From NCBI RefSeq assembly GCF_004343585.1, contig NZ_SLYW01000002.1, forward strand, positions 620,001 through 684,000: 64,000 nucleotides of DNA. Direction: 5' to 3'. The notes below the pieces were generated by a model. The model did not search any database. It had not been told where the DNA came from and saw only the letters and a list, made by a program, of their open reading frames with translations. The position numbers were made by a program, and so were the translations under genes. Of this stretch, positions 1 to 9,123 are shown piece after piece (position 1 is the first letter of the stretch; the number at the start of each line of letters is the position of its first letter). This stretch comes from Neorhizobium sp. JUb45 (GTDB taxonomy: Bacteria; Pseudomonadota; Alphaproteobacteria; Rhizobiales; Rhizobiaceae).

Positions 1-1
1 C

Positions 2-919
2 CTCAACTCGGGTGGTCACCTGACCCACGGTTCGCCGGTCAACATGTCCGGCAAATGGTTCAACGTCGTCTCCTACGGCGTGCGCGAAGGCGACAACCTG
101 CTCGACATGGATGAAGTCGCCCGCAAGGCCGAAGAAACCAAGCCCAAGCTGATCATTGCCGGCGGCACCGCCTATTCCCGTATCTGGGACTGGAAGCGTT
201 TCCGCGAGATCGCAGACTCGGTCGGCGCCTACCTGATGGTCGACATGGCGCACATTGCCGGTCTCGTTGCCGGTGGCCAGCACCCGTCGCCGTTCCCGCA
301 TTGCCACGTTGCCACCACCACGACCCACAAGTCGCTGCGTGGCCCGCGCGGTGGCGTGATCCTCACCAATGACGAGGATCTGGCAAAGAAGTTCAATTCG
401 GCCGTTTTCCCCGGCCTGCAGGGCGGCCCGCTCATGCACATCATCGCCGCCAAGGCCGTTGCCTTCGGTGAAGCGCTGCAGCCTGATTTCAAGGATTACG
501 CGGCCCAGATCGTCAAGAACGCCAAGGCACTGTCGGAAACGCTGGTGGCCGGCGGCCTCGACATCGTCTCGGGCGGCACCGACAACCACCTGATGCTGGT
601 CGACCTGCGCAAGAAGAACGCCACCGGCAAGCGCGCCGAAGCTGCTCTCGGTCGCGGTTACATCACCTGCAACAAGAACGGCATCCCGTTCGATCCTGAA
701 AAGCCCTTCGTCACCTCCGGCGTCCGCCTCGGCACGCCGGCCGGCACGACGCGCGGTTTCAAGGAAGCCGAGTTCCGCGAGATCGGCAATCTCATCGTCG
801 AGCTTCTGGATGGCCTCAAGGTCGCCAATTCCGACGAGGGCAATGCTGCCGTCGAAGCCGGTGTGCGCGAGAAGGTCATGAAACTGACCGAACGCTTCCC
901 CATGTACCCGTACATGTAA
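2..919 (+). CDS. glyA: Serine hydroxymethyltransferase, 5' end outside window
   Basis: PLP enzyme that interconverts serine and glycine while charging tetrahydrofolate with a one-carbon unit in the cytoplasm. The frame is already open at base 2, reading [14 protein letters not shown], a conserved SHMT stretch. About 305 residues are visible, so roughly the first 125 of the usual 430 are missing. The PLP-lysine motif [14 protein letters not shown] and the C-terminal [10 protein letters not shown] stretch are present. It is followed after 19 bases by nrdR, the usual rhizobial order glyA-nrdR-ribD-ribE. Identification is secure; only the 5' boundary is unknown. Confidence 0.97.
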   Translation, partial: LNSGGHLTHGSPVNMSGKWFNVVSYGVREGDNLLDMDEVARKAEETKPKLIIAGGTAYSRIWDWKRFREIADSVGAYLMVDMAHIAGLVAGGQHPSPFPHCHVATTTTHKSLRGPRGGVILTNDEDLAKKFNSAVFPGLQGGPLMHIIAAKAVAFGEALQPDFKDYAAQIVKNAKALSETLVAGGLDIVSGGTDNHLMLVDLRKKNATGKRAEAALGRGYITCNKNGIPFDPEKPFVTSGVRLGTPAGTTRGFKEAEFREIGNLIVELLDGLKVANSDEGNAAVEAGVREKVMKLTERFPMYPYM

Positions 920-938
920 TTTTGAGGACTGATCGCGA

Positions 939-1418
939 ATGCGCTGCCCCTTTTGCGGATCCGAAGACACGCAGGTGAAGGATAGCCGCCCGGCGGAGGA
1001 TGCAACATCCATCCGCCGGCGTCGTATCTGCCCGGATTGCGGCGGACGTTTCACAACGTTCGAACGCGTGCAGCTGCGCGAGCTGATGGTCGTCAAGAAA
1101 GCCGGCCGCAAGGCCCTGTTCGACCGCAACAAGCTGGTGCGGTCGTTCCAGATCGCACTGCGCAAACGTCCGGTCGATCCCGACCGCATCGAACGCGCCG
1201 TGTCCGGCATTGTCCGGCGTCTCGAAAGCTCCGGCGAAGCGGAAATCTCGTCGGAAGAAATCGGCCTGCAGGTCTTGGAAGCACTCAAGAGCCTCGATGA
1301 CGTGGCCTTCGTGCGTTACGCCTCGGTCTATCGCGATTTCTCGCATGCCGAGGATTTCGAAAAGGTCATCGCCGAGATCAACGCAAAGATCGGCCGCGAC
1401 AGCGTCGTGGATCCCTGA
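939..1418 (+). CDS. nrdR: Transcriptional repressor NrdR
   Basis: Zinc-ribbon and ATP-cone repressor of ribonucleotide reductase genes. The 159-residue protein starts [17 protein letters not shown] and has the four zinc ligands Cys3, Cys6, Cys31 and Cys34 ([12 protein letters not shown]). An ATP-cone domain follows at about residues 47-137, including the segment [20 protein letters not shown]. Length is typical for the family. It lies 19 bases after glyA and 2 bases before the GTG start of ribD, so these genes are probably co-transcribed. Nothing in the product looks abnormal. Confidence 0.97.
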   Translation: MRCPFCGSEDTQVKDSRPAEDATSIRRRRICPDCGGRFTTFERVQLRELMVVKKAGRKALFDRNKLVRSFQIALRKRPVDPDRIERAVSGIVRRLESSGEAEISSEEIGLQVLEALKSLDDVAFVRYASVYRDFSHAEDFEKVIAEINAKIGRDSVVDP

Positions 1419-1420
1419 TC

Positions 1421-2740
1421 GTGACGGCCGGCGCGAACAGCGAGGCCGAAGCGACATCGGCCGATGATCGCCGCTTCATGGAAGAAGCGATCCGGTTGTC
1501 GCGCAGGCACACCGGCCTCACCGAAACCAACCCTTCCGTCGGCTGCGTCATCGTCAGGGATGGCGCGATCGTCGGCTCGGCGGTTACCGCAATCGGTGGC
1601 CGGCCGCATGCCGAAACCCAGGCCATCGCCGTTGCGGGCGAGAAGGCGAGGGGGGCAACCGCCTATGTGACGCTGGAACCCTGCGCCCATTGGGGCCGCA
1701 CGCCGCCCTGCGCCAATGCGCTGGTCGATGCCGGCGTCGCCCGCGTCGTCGTCGCCGTCACCGATCCCGATCCGCGCGTCGCGGGGCAGGGGCTGAAAAT
1801 ACTCTCCGATGCCGGAATTACGGTCGAAACCGGATTGCTGGAGGAAGAGGGCAGGCGGGCGCTTGCCGGTTACCTCATGCGCCAGACGAACGGCCGGCCC
1901 TATGTCACTCTCAAGCTTGCTGTTTCCGCCGATGGCATGCTCGGTCGCCGCGGCGAGGAAATCTCCATTACCGGCCCGGAGGTACGTACCGAGGTTCACC
2001 ATCTGCGCGCCGAAAACGACGCCATCCTTGTCGGCATCGGCACGATACTGTCCGACGATCCGGAACTGACGGTGCGCATTCCGGGCCTGGAGGATCGCTC
2101 GCCGGTCCGCATCGTGCTTGATCGGGACGGACGGTTTCCGCAGACATCGCGGTTGGCGCAGACAGCGGACGTGGTGCCGGTGATCGTGGCCGCTGTGGGC
2201 GGGTTACCCCTCTCTGGCCTGTTGTCGGAAGGTGCCGTCGATGAGCTGGGCAACCACTCCCGATCATGTCGATGCGAGGATCACGATCAGTCTGCCAAAG
2301 GCCCCTCCCAACCCTCCCCACAAGGGGGAGGGCTTAACCCAGTCGCGCCTGATATGCCCCATTCGGGCAGCACGGCCCCGCACGTCTTCTCCCCCCTTGT
2401 GGGGGAGATGGCCGGCAGGCCAGAGGGGGACTTTGTCGGCGACGGCAATGGCATGGCACCGATCACCCACCTGCACGCCGCCACTCTCACATCCCTTTTG
2501 CAAACCCTCGCCACCCGCGGTATCTCCACGCTGCTCGTCGAAGGTGGTGCCACGGTCGCCAGCGCCTTCCTCGCGGAAAATCTCGTCGATCGCATCGTCC
2601 TTTATGTAAGCGACACGATCGTCGGTGAAGGTGGTCTTGAATCGCCGCTGACGCCATCCGATATCCCGGCCAGCTTCATGTCTCTCGGCAGCGCCCCGGT
2701 CGGGGCCGATCGCCGCTTCGAATACGAAAGGTCCGCCTGA
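1421..2740 (+). CDS. ribD: Bifunctional riboflavin deaminase/reductase RibD with an internal repeat-derived insertion
   Basis: Carries out the second and third steps of riboflavin synthesis: pyrimidine deamination, then NADPH-dependent side-chain reduction. The N-terminal deaminase zinc site is His63-Ala-Glu65 plus Cys88 and Cys97 (PCAHWGRTPPC). The reductase domain begins near residue 160 (GRPYVTLKLAVSADG) and ends with the conserved LLVEGGATVASAFL stretch. At 439 residues it is longer than the usual 360-400. The excess falls at about residues 292-339, where a palindromic repeat interrupts the reductase domain without breaking the frame. The start is GTG, two bases after the nrdR stop; Met20 is an alternative. 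The stop overlaps the ribE start (TGATG). Whether the enlarged reductase domain is fully active cannot be judged here. Confidence 0.93.
   Translation: MTAGANSEAEATSADDRRFMEEAIRLSRRHTGLTETNPSVGCVIVRDGAIVGSAVTAIGGRPHAETQAIAVAGEKARGATAYVTLEPCAHWGRTPPCANALVDAGVARVVVAVTDPDPRVAGQGLKILSDAGITVETGLLEEEGRRALAGYLMRQTNGRPYVTLKLAVSADGMLGRRGEEISITGPEVRTEVHHLRAENDAILVGIGTILSDDPELTVRIPGLEDRSPVRIVLDRDGRFPQTSRLAQTADVVPVIVAAVGGLPLSGLLSEGAVDELGNHSRSCRCEDHDQSAKGPSQPSPQGGGLNPVAPDMPHSGSTAPHVFSPLVGEMAGRPEGDFVGDGNGMAPITHLHAATLTSLLQTLATRGISTLLVEGGATVASAFLAENLVDRIVLYVSDTIVGEGGLESPLTPSDIPASFMSLGSAPVGADRRFEYERSA
2296..2435. repeat. Palindromic repeat element (RIME-like) inserted inside ribD
   Basis: Two GC-rich arms face each other inside the ribD reading frame. 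The left arm contains CCCTCCCCACAAGGGGGAGG (from 2312) and the right arm contains TCCCCCCTTGTGGGGGAGA (from 2390). The outer ends are CAAAG (2296-2300) and its complement CTTTG (2431-2435). The right arm also holds the small palindrome GGCCGGCAGGCC. This composition resembles the intergenic mosaic elements (RIME) known in rhizobia, but class assignment is from memory. The element adds about 47 codons with no stop in the ribD frame. It encodes a low-complexity Pro/Gly-rich stretch unlike the rest of the enzyme. Confidence 0.75.
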
Positions 2741-3363
2741 TGTTCACTGGTATCGTTACCGATGTTGGCACCGTCTCCGCTGTCACACCGATGGATGAAG
2801 GTGTGAAACTGCGCATCGATACCGTCTATGATCCCAAGACCATCGATATGGGCGCGTCGATTTCTCACGCGGGCGTCTGCCTCACCGTCACCGGTCTTCC
2901 GGGCGAGGGCAGCAACGAGCGCTGGTTCGAGGTCGAGGCATGGGAAGAGGCGTTGCGCCTGACCACCATCGCCTCATGGAACCAGGGTACGAAGGTCAAT
3001 CTGGAGCGCGCGCTCAAGATCGGTGACGAACTCGGCGGCCATATTGTCTCCGGCCATGTCGATGGCACCGCCGAAATTCTCTCGGTCGAATCGGAAGGCG
3101 AAGCCGTACGTATCCGTCTGCGCGCGCCCGAGCATCTGGCTCGGTTCGTGGCTCCAAAGGGTTCCGTCGCGCTGGATGGCACGTCGTTGACGGTGAATGC
3201 CGTCAATGGCGCTGATTTCGACATCCTCCTCATCCGCCACACGCTCGGCGTCACCAGTTGGGGCGAGCGCAAGGCCGGCGACCGTGTGAATTTCGAGGTC
3301 GATACCATGGCGCGTTACGCTGCCCGTCTGGCGGAGTTCCCGCAGCCTCAGCCGCAGTCTTAA
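2740..3363 (+). CDS. ribE: Riboflavin synthase, alpha subunit
   Basis: Dismutates two 6,7-dimethyl-8-ribityllumazine molecules into riboflavin. The 207-residue protein has the two tandem lumazine-binding repeats of the family. The first begins MFTGIVTDVGTV; the second begins near residue 97 with LGGHIVSGHVDGTAEI. The ATG overlaps the ribD stop by one base, so expression is probably coupled. Its substrate-supplying partner RibH is not next to it but about 7.3 kb downstream at 10704. The C-terminal tail is PQPQPQS. Confidence 0.97.
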   Translation: MFTGIVTDVGTVSAVTPMDEGVKLRIDTVYDPKTIDMGASISHAGVCLTVTGLPGEGSNERWFEVEAWEEALRLTTIASWNQGTKVNLERALKIGDELGGHIVSGHVDGTAEILSVESEGEAVRIRLRAPEHLARFVAPKGSVALDGTSLTVNAVNGADFDILLIRHTLGVTSWGERKAGDRVNFEVDTMARYAARLAEFPQPQPQS

Positions 3364-3439
3364 ACGTCAGCTTCTGCCTCCTCCGGAACTTATCGCGTCG
3401 CCGGTCGTTACGGGTGACTTCGCCAAGGAGGAGGCAAGT

Positions 3440-3580
3440 ATGAAGCTGGTTCTGATTTCCACGTCCATGGCTGTGGCGCTTTTGGCTGTCGCCGCCACCT
3501 ATATCTTGCCATCCATGCCCGGTGCCGCGAAATCGCGGGATTACGCGCAGTCAAGCTTTACATCTCCCGTCAGAAACTGA
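3440..3580 (+). CDS. Small predicted membrane or secreted peptide, 46 aa
   Basis: Short gene of unknown function. A near-ideal ribosome binding site, AAGGAGGAGG (3425-3434), stands 5-6 bases before the ATG. The peptide begins MKLVLISTSMAVALLAVAAT, with a hydrophobic core at residues 3-22, then a short polar tail ending SFTSPVRN. It could be a single-span membrane peptide or a secreted one cut after the core. It lies 76 bases after ribE, possibly on the same transcript. The ribosome binding site makes translation likely; the function is unknown. Confidence 0.6.
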   Translation: MKLVLISTSMAVALLAVAATYILPSMPGAAKSRDYAQSSFTSPVRN

Positions 3581-3897
3581 GTATTATTCCGATTGAACAT
3601 TCGCCTGCAACCATTGGGTGGCAGGATTTTTGCTGTTATTTCTACAAGAGATTGCGATATTCCGAAAATATCTCGTAAGTGACTATATGTATTGATAAAA
3701 TTAATGCTTATGAATTTTCGTTTAATCAAATTTAAACCACGCTCTGACTAGTTATAGTGTCGGCAGTAAGGGGATTAGGGTCGCGATGTATGCGATAGCG
3801 GCTGCCATGCAAGCAATTTTCATCGACAGATCTTCCTGAAATCGGCCGCTCCCTGCGTGGCCGGGCGTGGTCGTCTGTGCGCCATTCGGAACCCGCC
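3581..3897. other. AT-richer intergenic region upstream of the chemoreceptor gene
   Basis: About 317 bases without a supportable gene. The part from 3580 to 3770 is clearly richer in A and T than its surroundings, for example the stretch around 3690-3735. It probably holds the promoter of the chemoreceptor gene starting at 3898. I cannot define the -35 and -10 boxes with confidence. No strong inverted repeat was seen. Confidence 0.5.
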
Positions 3898-5841
3898 ATG
3901 TTGCAATATCTCGATAATGCAAAGATCCGCACCAAGATCGTTGCGCTGATCGCCCTGATGGGCGTTATCGCCTTCGCCGGCCTCGCCTATGTCAGTGCCC
4001 AGTTCAGGGATGCAGACACGCGTTACACGAATTTCATCAGCCACGAGAGCATGGCCGCGACGCTCAACGCACGCGCTACCGGTGGTCTGCTGCAGATGGG
4101 CTTTCAGCTCGGCCTCATGCTGGTCAACGATCCGGCTTCGCCTGAATTCGCCGCTGCGGTCAAGAAATACCAGGGCGACTTCGTCCTGATGAAGGAACGC
4201 GTCAACAAGACGGCCGAACTGGTGCCGACGCGCGGTCCGGCAGTCGCTGCCATGTTGAAGGCGGTGGATGAATTCGACCAGATGGGAAAGCGCGTTATCG
4301 AACTCGCGCAGGCCGGTCAGACGGTGCAGGCCCGTACCGTCATGCGTGAAGCAGGCGCCAAGGTCATGGCGACACTGCCGCTGTTTGCCAATGGCAACGA
4401 TGAATTGATGAAGGCAGTCGATGCCGGCACCGCCGAGCTGCATGGCGAAACCGGCGCCACCATCACGACCGGTCTTGTTTCTCTCGGTCTCGCCATCGTG
4501 GCCGTTGTCCTGTTCGGCCTCTATATCGCCACTGTCAGCATCGTCGGCCCGATCAATCGTCTGAATGCCCGCATGGTGTCGCTGTCCGAAGGTGATACCG
4601 CCGCTGAAATTCCGGGCGAAGGCCGGAAGGATGCCGTTGGCCAGATGGCCAAGGCCGTGTCCATTTTCCGTGGCCAGGCACTTGAAAGCGCCCGCCTGAC
4701 CCGCGAAGCCGATGCCGGCCGCAGCCAGTCGGAACAGGAAACCCGCGCCCGCGACGCCGCCAAGGCCAAGGATGCCGCCGACACCAAAATTGCGGTCGAT
4801 GCGCTGGCGCTTGGGCTGCAGCGTCTGTCGGATGGCGATGTCGCCTATCGCATCAACCAGCCGTTCGTCGATCACCTCGACATGCTGCGCGGCAATTTCA
4901 ACGGCTCGCTGGAAAAACTGCAGGCGACACTGAAGACGGTTGGCGGCAATGCCACGGCCATCTCCTCGGGTGCCGACGAAATCCGCTCTGCCGCCGACGA
5001 TCTGGCCAAGCGCACGGAAAAGCAGGCAGCCTCGTTGGAAGAAACAGCTGCAGCCCTTGAGGAAATCACCACCACCGTACGCGATAGCGCCAAGCGTGCT
5101 GAAGAAGCCGGCGTGCTGGTCGAGAAGGCCCGCACCGAAGCCGAACGTTCCGGTGACGTCGTCCGCAAGGCGGTTTCCGCCATGGAAGAAATCGAAACCT
5201 CCTCCAGTGAAATCTCCAGCATCATCGGCGTCATCGACGATATCGCCTTCCAGACCAACCTGCTGGCTCTGAACGCCGGCGTCGAGGCCGCACGGGCAGG
5301 GGAAGCCGGCAAGGGATTTGCCGTTGTCGCCCAGGAAGTTCGCGAGCTTGCCCAGCGTTCTGCCACTGCCGCCCGCGAGATCAAGGTGCTGATCGGCAAG
5401 TCGGGCAACCACGTCCGCACCGGTGTCGATCTGGTTGGTGAAACCGGCGAAGCGCTGGAAGCCATTCAGGACGAGGTCAAGGAAATCTCCACGCTGGTGC
5501 GCGCCATCATCGAGGCCGCGCGCGAACAGGCCACCGGCATTCAGGAGATCAACACCTCCATCAATGCCATGGACCAGAGCACCCAGCAGAATGCCGCGAT
5601 GGTGGAGGAATCCAACGCCGCCAGCCACGGCCTCGCCAGCGAAGCCGCAGCACTCACGCATCTGCTCGGCCAGTTCAACCTCGGCAGCGGTGCGGCCGCT
5701 ACACCGCAGGCCGCATCGCATGCCTCGCGCCCGGTCGCATCTCCCGCCCGCCAGATGGTCAACAATCTGGCGCGTCGCGTTTCCGGCGGTAGGGCAGCTG
5801 TCGCCGCCGCGCCCTCTGGCGATGCCTGGGAAGAATTTTGA
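3898..5841 (+). CDS. Methyl-accepting chemotaxis protein
   Basis: Inner-membrane chemoreceptor that signals to CheA/CheW. From the ATG at 3898 it has 647 residues: a transmembrane segment at about 11-30, a periplasmic sensing region to about residue 190, a second transmembrane segment (about 195-218) leading into a HAMP domain ([11 protein letters not shown]), then a long helical signalling domain. The hairpin tip is at about 441-481 ([20 protein letters not shown]). The last residues are AWEEF, similar to the NWETF-type tether that recruits CheR/CheB. A GTG at 3877 is an alternative start; neither has a clear ribosome binding site. The ligand cannot be predicted. Confidence 0.95.
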   Translation: MLQYLDNAKIRTKIVALIALMGVIAFAGLAYVSAQFRDADTRYTNFISHESMAATLNARATGGLLQMGFQLGLMLVNDPASPEFAAAVKKYQGDFVLMKERVNKTAELVPTRGPAVAAMLKAVDEFDQMGKRVIELAQAGQTVQARTVMREAGAKVMATLPLFANGNDELMKAVDAGTAELHGETGATITTGLVSLGLAIVAVVLFGLYIATVSIVGPINRLNARMVSLSEGDTAAEIPGEGRKDAVGQMAKAVSIFRGQALESARLTREADAGRSQSEQETRARDAAKAKDAADTKIAVDALALGLQRLSDGDVAYRINQPFVDHLDMLRGNFNGSLEKLQATLKTVGGNATAISSGADEIRSAADDLAKRTEKQAASLEETAAALEEITTTVRDSAKRAEEAGVLVEKARTEAERSGDVVRKAVSAMEEIETSSSEISSIIGVIDDIAFQTNLLALNAGVEAARAGEAGKGFAVVAQEVRELAQRSATAAREIKVLIGKSGNHVRTGVDLVGETGEALEAIQDEVKEISTLVRAIIEAAREQATGIQEINTSINAMDQSTQQNAAMVEESNAASHGLASEAAALTHLLGQFNLGSGAAATPQAASHASRPVASPARQMVNNLARRVSGGRAAVAAAPSGDAWEEF

Positions 5842-5874
5842 TAAGGACTTTTCACAAGCGATTTTGAATAACGC

Positions 5875-5908
5875 AAAAGGCCGGACGATCGCTCGTCCGG
5901 CCTTTTAT
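5875..5908. terminator. Bidirectional intrinsic terminator
   Basis: The perfect stem AAAAGGCCGGACGA/TCGTCCGGCCTTTT surrounds a 4-base loop and is followed by TATTTTTT on the plus strand, with an A-run on the other side. It lies between the chemoreceptor gene and the convergent gene at 5930-6340 and can serve both. Confidence 0.9.
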
Positions 5909-5929
5909 TTTTTAAGAAATGCCAGAAGC

Positions 5930-6340
5930 TTAGTGGGCGCCGGCCAGAATGTTGCAAAGGCCTTCGCGCACGATTTTCTTGTCGGTTACCTGACCGGCCT
6001 GAATGTCGAAAATGGCATCGACGCGCACATTGGCGCCCTGCTGGCGAGCAACAACCCGCAGCGTCTGGATGCGGCCGGAACCGGTGGTTTCCTGAAAGGC
6101 GTTGATTGAGGACAGGCCCTTATCGATCTTCACGCCGTCAAATCCTTCGGCGGATACGGCCTGCGCCAGCTTCTGCAGCATGGCCGGCGCCTTCGCCTTC
6201 GGAAACACTTCGAAAGTGCGGTAGCTCATCGCCGACAGCATCGGCACGCCGCTGACCTTGAAATTCGTGTCGCAGGTGGCAGCACTGGCGGCTCCCGCCA
6301 TCAAACCTGCTGCTGCCAGCGAAAGGCAAAAAAGTCTCAT
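5930..6340 (-). CDS. Small secreted protein of unknown function, 136 aa
   Basis: The protein begins MRLFCLSLAAAGLMAGAASA, a typical signal peptide with probable cleavage after ASA, so the mature protein should be periplasmic. It contains two cysteines after the signal (TCDTNF near the mature N-terminus and GLCNIL near the C-terminus) that could form a disulfide. I do not recognise a domain. A GGGTTGGGAA stretch just before the ATG could act as a weak ribosome binding site. It converges on the chemoreceptor gene and shares its terminator. The signal peptide, full-length frame and good spacing support a real gene. Confidence 0.8.
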   Translation of the reverse strand: MRLFCLSLAAAGLMAGAASAATCDTNFKVSGVPMLSAMSYRTFEVFPKAKAPAMLQKLAQAVSAEGFDGVKIDKGLSSINAFQETTGSGRIQTLRVVARQQGANVRVDAIFDIQAGQVTDKKIVREGLCNILAGAH

Positions 6341-6478
6341 TTCCCAACCCCGTGATCAAAACAATGCATAACGGTCGGGGAAACTAGGAGAACATGTCGG
6401 TTCTGCAAGCCGTATTTCTTGCACATTGACAAATAGGGGAAGAATACCCTGCCGGACGGGCAGGGTATCAAGGTAATA

Positions 6479-6769
6479 TCAGGCGTCGGCGCTATCTTTA
6501 TTTTCCAGCGCCACGCGCACCAGGCGGCAGTTTTCGTCTTCGTTGGACAACAGCGTCACCGGATCGACCATGCCGAAAGCGACGCCAAGGCCATTGGCCG
6601 CAGCCCAGCCCCAGTTGTCCTGCGCCATCTGCAACAGGCGAGGGCCTTCGCTGGTGATACAAGTCCTTGCCGCATCCATCAGCTCAGGCGTTGGCAGCCG
6701 ATCGCTCAACTCCGCCTGCAACGGTGTGACGACGAAGATGGCGAAGAGGTAGCTGATGAAGTCGGACAA
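6479..6769 (-). CDS. Hypothetical protein, 96 aa, membrane-anchored or secreted
   Basis: Function unknown. Translation probably starts at TTG (6769) because AGGAG lies six bases upstream. The first 20 residues (MSDFISYLFAIFVVTPLQAE) are hydrophobic and could be a signal anchor. The rest is mixed, with one cysteine in ARTCIT and one in DENCRL. It stands alone between a secreted-protein gene and a divergent transporter gene. No domain was recognised. Confidence 0.65.
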   Translation of the reverse strand: MSDFISYLFAIFVVTPLQAELSDRLPTPELMDAARTCITSEGPRLLQMAQDNWGWAAANGLGVAFGMVDPVTLLSNEDENCRLVRVALENKDSADA

Positions 6770-7017
6770 TCAAATCTCCTGAGGGTTTTCCGGTAACTGG
6801 GGATTCGATAATGACTGCACAAGTATGACAGATAGCTGACCTTGCTGGACCGATCGGCTCTTTACTGCGTCTTCTCGCCTCATTAATCCCCCTTGCGGCG
6901 GCCCCGCAAGCGGAGTATCAGCCGCCGATAAAATAAGCGTCGAAACGGCCGGCAAACCGTAAAACGTCCTTGCCCTGAAACCGTGTCGCAACCGGCGTCC
7001 TGGAGCGCCTTCCTGTC

Positions 7018-7935
7018 ATGAATAAAACAGCGGCTTCGGCCGTCGGCGGCAACGCCGTTCTGGTCGGCATCTCCCTGATGCTCGTCGGCATTCTCATGTT
7101 CGCCTTGAACGACGCCATGGGCAAATGGCTGGTTGCCAGCTTTTCCGTGGGACAGGTCCTGCTGATGCGCTCGTTCGGCGCCTTTTTCGTGCTCGGCCCG
7201 ATGCTCGCCCGCCGTCCGCTCTCCTCCCTGGTCACGGTTGAGAAGCCGCATCTGCAGCTTGCCCGCGTCGTCATGGCGACGGCTGATACCGGCCTGTTTT
7301 ATGCCGCAGTGGTCTATCTGCCGCTCGCCGATGTCATGACCTTCTACATGGCCGGCCCGATCTATGTGGCGGCAATCTCGCATTTCCTGCTGGGTGAACG
7401 TATCGGCTGGCGCCGCTGGCTGGCCGTTACCATCGGTTTTATCGGTGTTCTGGTCGCGCTGCGCCCGTCGGAAGCGATGCTGTCCTGGCCGTCCATTTTT
7501 GGTCTGGTCGGCAGCCTGTCATTCGCGCTGTCCATGGTGCTCGGCCGCGTTTTGCGCTCCACCTCCGATACCACGCTCGTCACCTGGCAGACACTCGGCT
7601 GCCTCGTCACCGGTGCTGTTCTTTGTATCGGCACCTGGGTTCCGTTCAGTCTGGAACAGCTGCTCGCCCTGCTTCTGCTCGGCGTGGTGTCCTGCTCGGC
7701 GCATCTGATGATCACCCGCTCGCTGAAACTGGCACCGGCCTCGGTTCTGGCACCGCTGCAATATACGCTGCTGCTCTGGGCTATCGTATTCGGCTGGGCG
7801 TTTTTTGGGGAGTTTCCCGAGATACACACACTCGTGGGTGCCGCCATCATCGTGCTTTCCGGCCTGTTCATCTTCCACCGCGCCAAGGTGAAGGACGAGC
7901 AGCCGCTGGTGCCCAACAATTCCAGCCACGGCTGA
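7018..7935 (+). CDS. DMT-superfamily (EamA) transporter
   Basis: Ten-helix inner-membrane protein of 305 residues with two EamA repeats. The first repeat includes LMLVGILMFALNDAMGKWL and LADVMTFYMAGPIYVA; the second starts near residue 155 (WPSIFGLVGSLSFALSMVLG). Such proteins usually export metabolites or amino acids, but the substrate cannot be read from the sequence. The C-terminal tail after about residue 286 is polar (FHRAKVKDEQ). It is followed 86 bases later by tdk, with no sign of a functional link. Confidence 0.93.
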   Translation: MNKTAASAVGGNAVLVGISLMLVGILMFALNDAMGKWLVASFSVGQVLLMRSFGAFFVLGPMLARRPLSSLVTVEKPHLQLARVVMATADTGLFYAAVVYLPLADVMTFYMAGPIYVAAISHFLLGERIGWRRWLAVTIGFIGVLVALRPSEAMLSWPSIFGLVGSLSFALSMVLGRVLRSTSDTTLVTWQTLGCLVTGAVLCIGTWVPFSLEQLLALLLLGVVSCSAHLMITRSLKLAPASVLAPLQYTLLLWAIVFGWAFFGEFPEIHTLVGAAIIVLSGLFIFHRAKVKDEQPLVPNNSSHG

Positions 7936-8021
7936 GGGCGGAGCCCCGGCCGGTTGCAATTTCCTGTGGTTTTTGCGCCGGCCATCTTTCAACCGTCGCC
8001 GGTACGGACCAAAACACCGGC

Positions 8022-8603
8022 ATGGCCAAGCTCTATTTCCACTACGCGACGATGAATGCCGGCAAGTCGACCATGCTCTTGCAGGCCTCCTACAATTACC
8101 GGGAGCGCGGCATGCGCACGGTGATTTTCATCGCCGCCTTCGATGATCGCGCCGGAACCGGCAAGGTGGCGTCGCGCATCGGCCTGTCGTCTGAAGCCAT
8201 CCCTTTCCGCGCCAGCGACGATCTTTACGCCCAGATCGAGGTGATGCACGGCCAAGAGCCTATCACTTGCGTTTTCATCGATGAGGCGCAGTTCCTGTCG
8301 GCCGAGCAGGTGTGGCAGCTTGCCCGCGTGTCGGATCGTATCGGCATTCCGGTGATGGCCTATGGCCTGCGCACCGATTTTCAGGGCAAGCTTTTTCCCG
8401 GTTCGCACGAACTGCTGGCGATCGCCGACGAGCTGCGCGAAGTCCGCACCATCTGCCATTGTGGCCGCAAGGCGACGATGGTCGTGCGCGTCGGTGCGGA
8501 TGGCGAGGTGGTGCGAGAAGGCGCGCAGGTGGAAGTCGGCGGCAATGACCGTTACGTCTCGCTCTGCCGCCGCCACTGGGAAGAAAAGATGAGCGGCGAA
8601 TAG
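8022..8603 (+). CDS. tdk: Thymidine kinase
   Basis: Salvage enzyme that phosphorylates thymidine using ATP. The 193-residue protein starts MAKLYFHYATMNAGKST; the P-loop is the MNAGKS portion. The Walker B-like FIDEAQFL is at about residues 85-92, and the AYGLRTDF loop is at about residues 112-119. The C-terminal lasso region has the zinc cysteines ICHCGRKA and LCRRHW. The frame stays open far upstream to 7623, but that overlaps the transporter gene in another frame, and homology begins only at 8022. Confidence 0.96.
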   Translation: MAKLYFHYATMNAGKSTMLLQASYNYRERGMRTVIFIAAFDDRAGTGKVASRIGLSSEAIPFRASDDLYAQIEVMHGQEPITCVFIDEAQFLSAEQVWQLARVSDRIGIPVMAYGLRTDFQGKLFPGSHELLAIADELREVRTICHCGRKATMVVRVGADGEVVREGAQVEVGGNDRYVSLCRRHWEEKMSGE

Positions 8604-8615
8604 ACCGGCAAAGTT

Positions 8616-8909
8616 TCAGCCTTCCAGTTCATGCCGTTCAGCCCGCGCATCGAGCGCCTCGGCAGCGGCCCGTAAAAACGCTGTCCGGCGATCATCGGCA
8701 GCAACCTGCGGCCCCGGCTGAATTTCATCGCGGATACTTTCCATGAAGCCCAGATGGTCGAAAGTATCGGAAGCAATATTGACATCGACCTCGTCCAGAT
8801 AGTGGGACAAAAACGGCTCCAGCGAGAGGTTCTTGTCCTTCTGGTATCTCAGCGCCATCTCGCGAGCGAGTTTGACCATTTGTACATGCGGGCCAAGTTT
8901 GGCACTCAT
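8616..8909 (-). CDS. Conserved-looking hypothetical protein, about 97 aa
   Basis: Unknown function. AAGGAG lies nine bases before the ATG at 8909 (MSAKLGPHVQMVKLAREM), which favours this start over an in-frame ATG at 8936. The predicted protein is soluble, helical and acidic, with the segment LSLEPFLSHYLDEVDVNI. It converges on tdk with a 12-base gap between stops. No domain was recognised; the ribosome binding site and intact frame support it. Confidence 0.7.
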   Translation of the reverse strand: MSAKLGPHVQMVKLAREMALRYQKDKNLSLEPFLSHYLDEVDVNIASDTFDHLGFMESIRDEIQPGPQVAADDRRTAFLRAAAEALDARAERHELEG

Positions 8910-9123
8910 CCAGGAAATCTCCTTCGGTGTTGTCATTCGGTGCGACTGTGGGCTTTAGAAGAATGTCAGTCGACCGCATTTGTTTCTAGTGCCGCGTTGA
9001 TGAAGGACAAGTCTTGCGCATTCACGGATGGCGGGCAATCGATAACGGTTGCGACAACTGCGTTTTGACCATGGATTGCGCAGGATCGATGGCTGGAGTT
9101 TGTAAAATGACTGCCTTCCTCCC

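Noticed and set aside
3820..5721. Long open frame on the minus strand opposite the chemoreceptor gene (about 633 codons)
   Set aside because: Mirror of a strongly supported receptor gene. The translation is glycine/alanine/arginine-rich with no domain, as expected from antisense GC-rich DNA.
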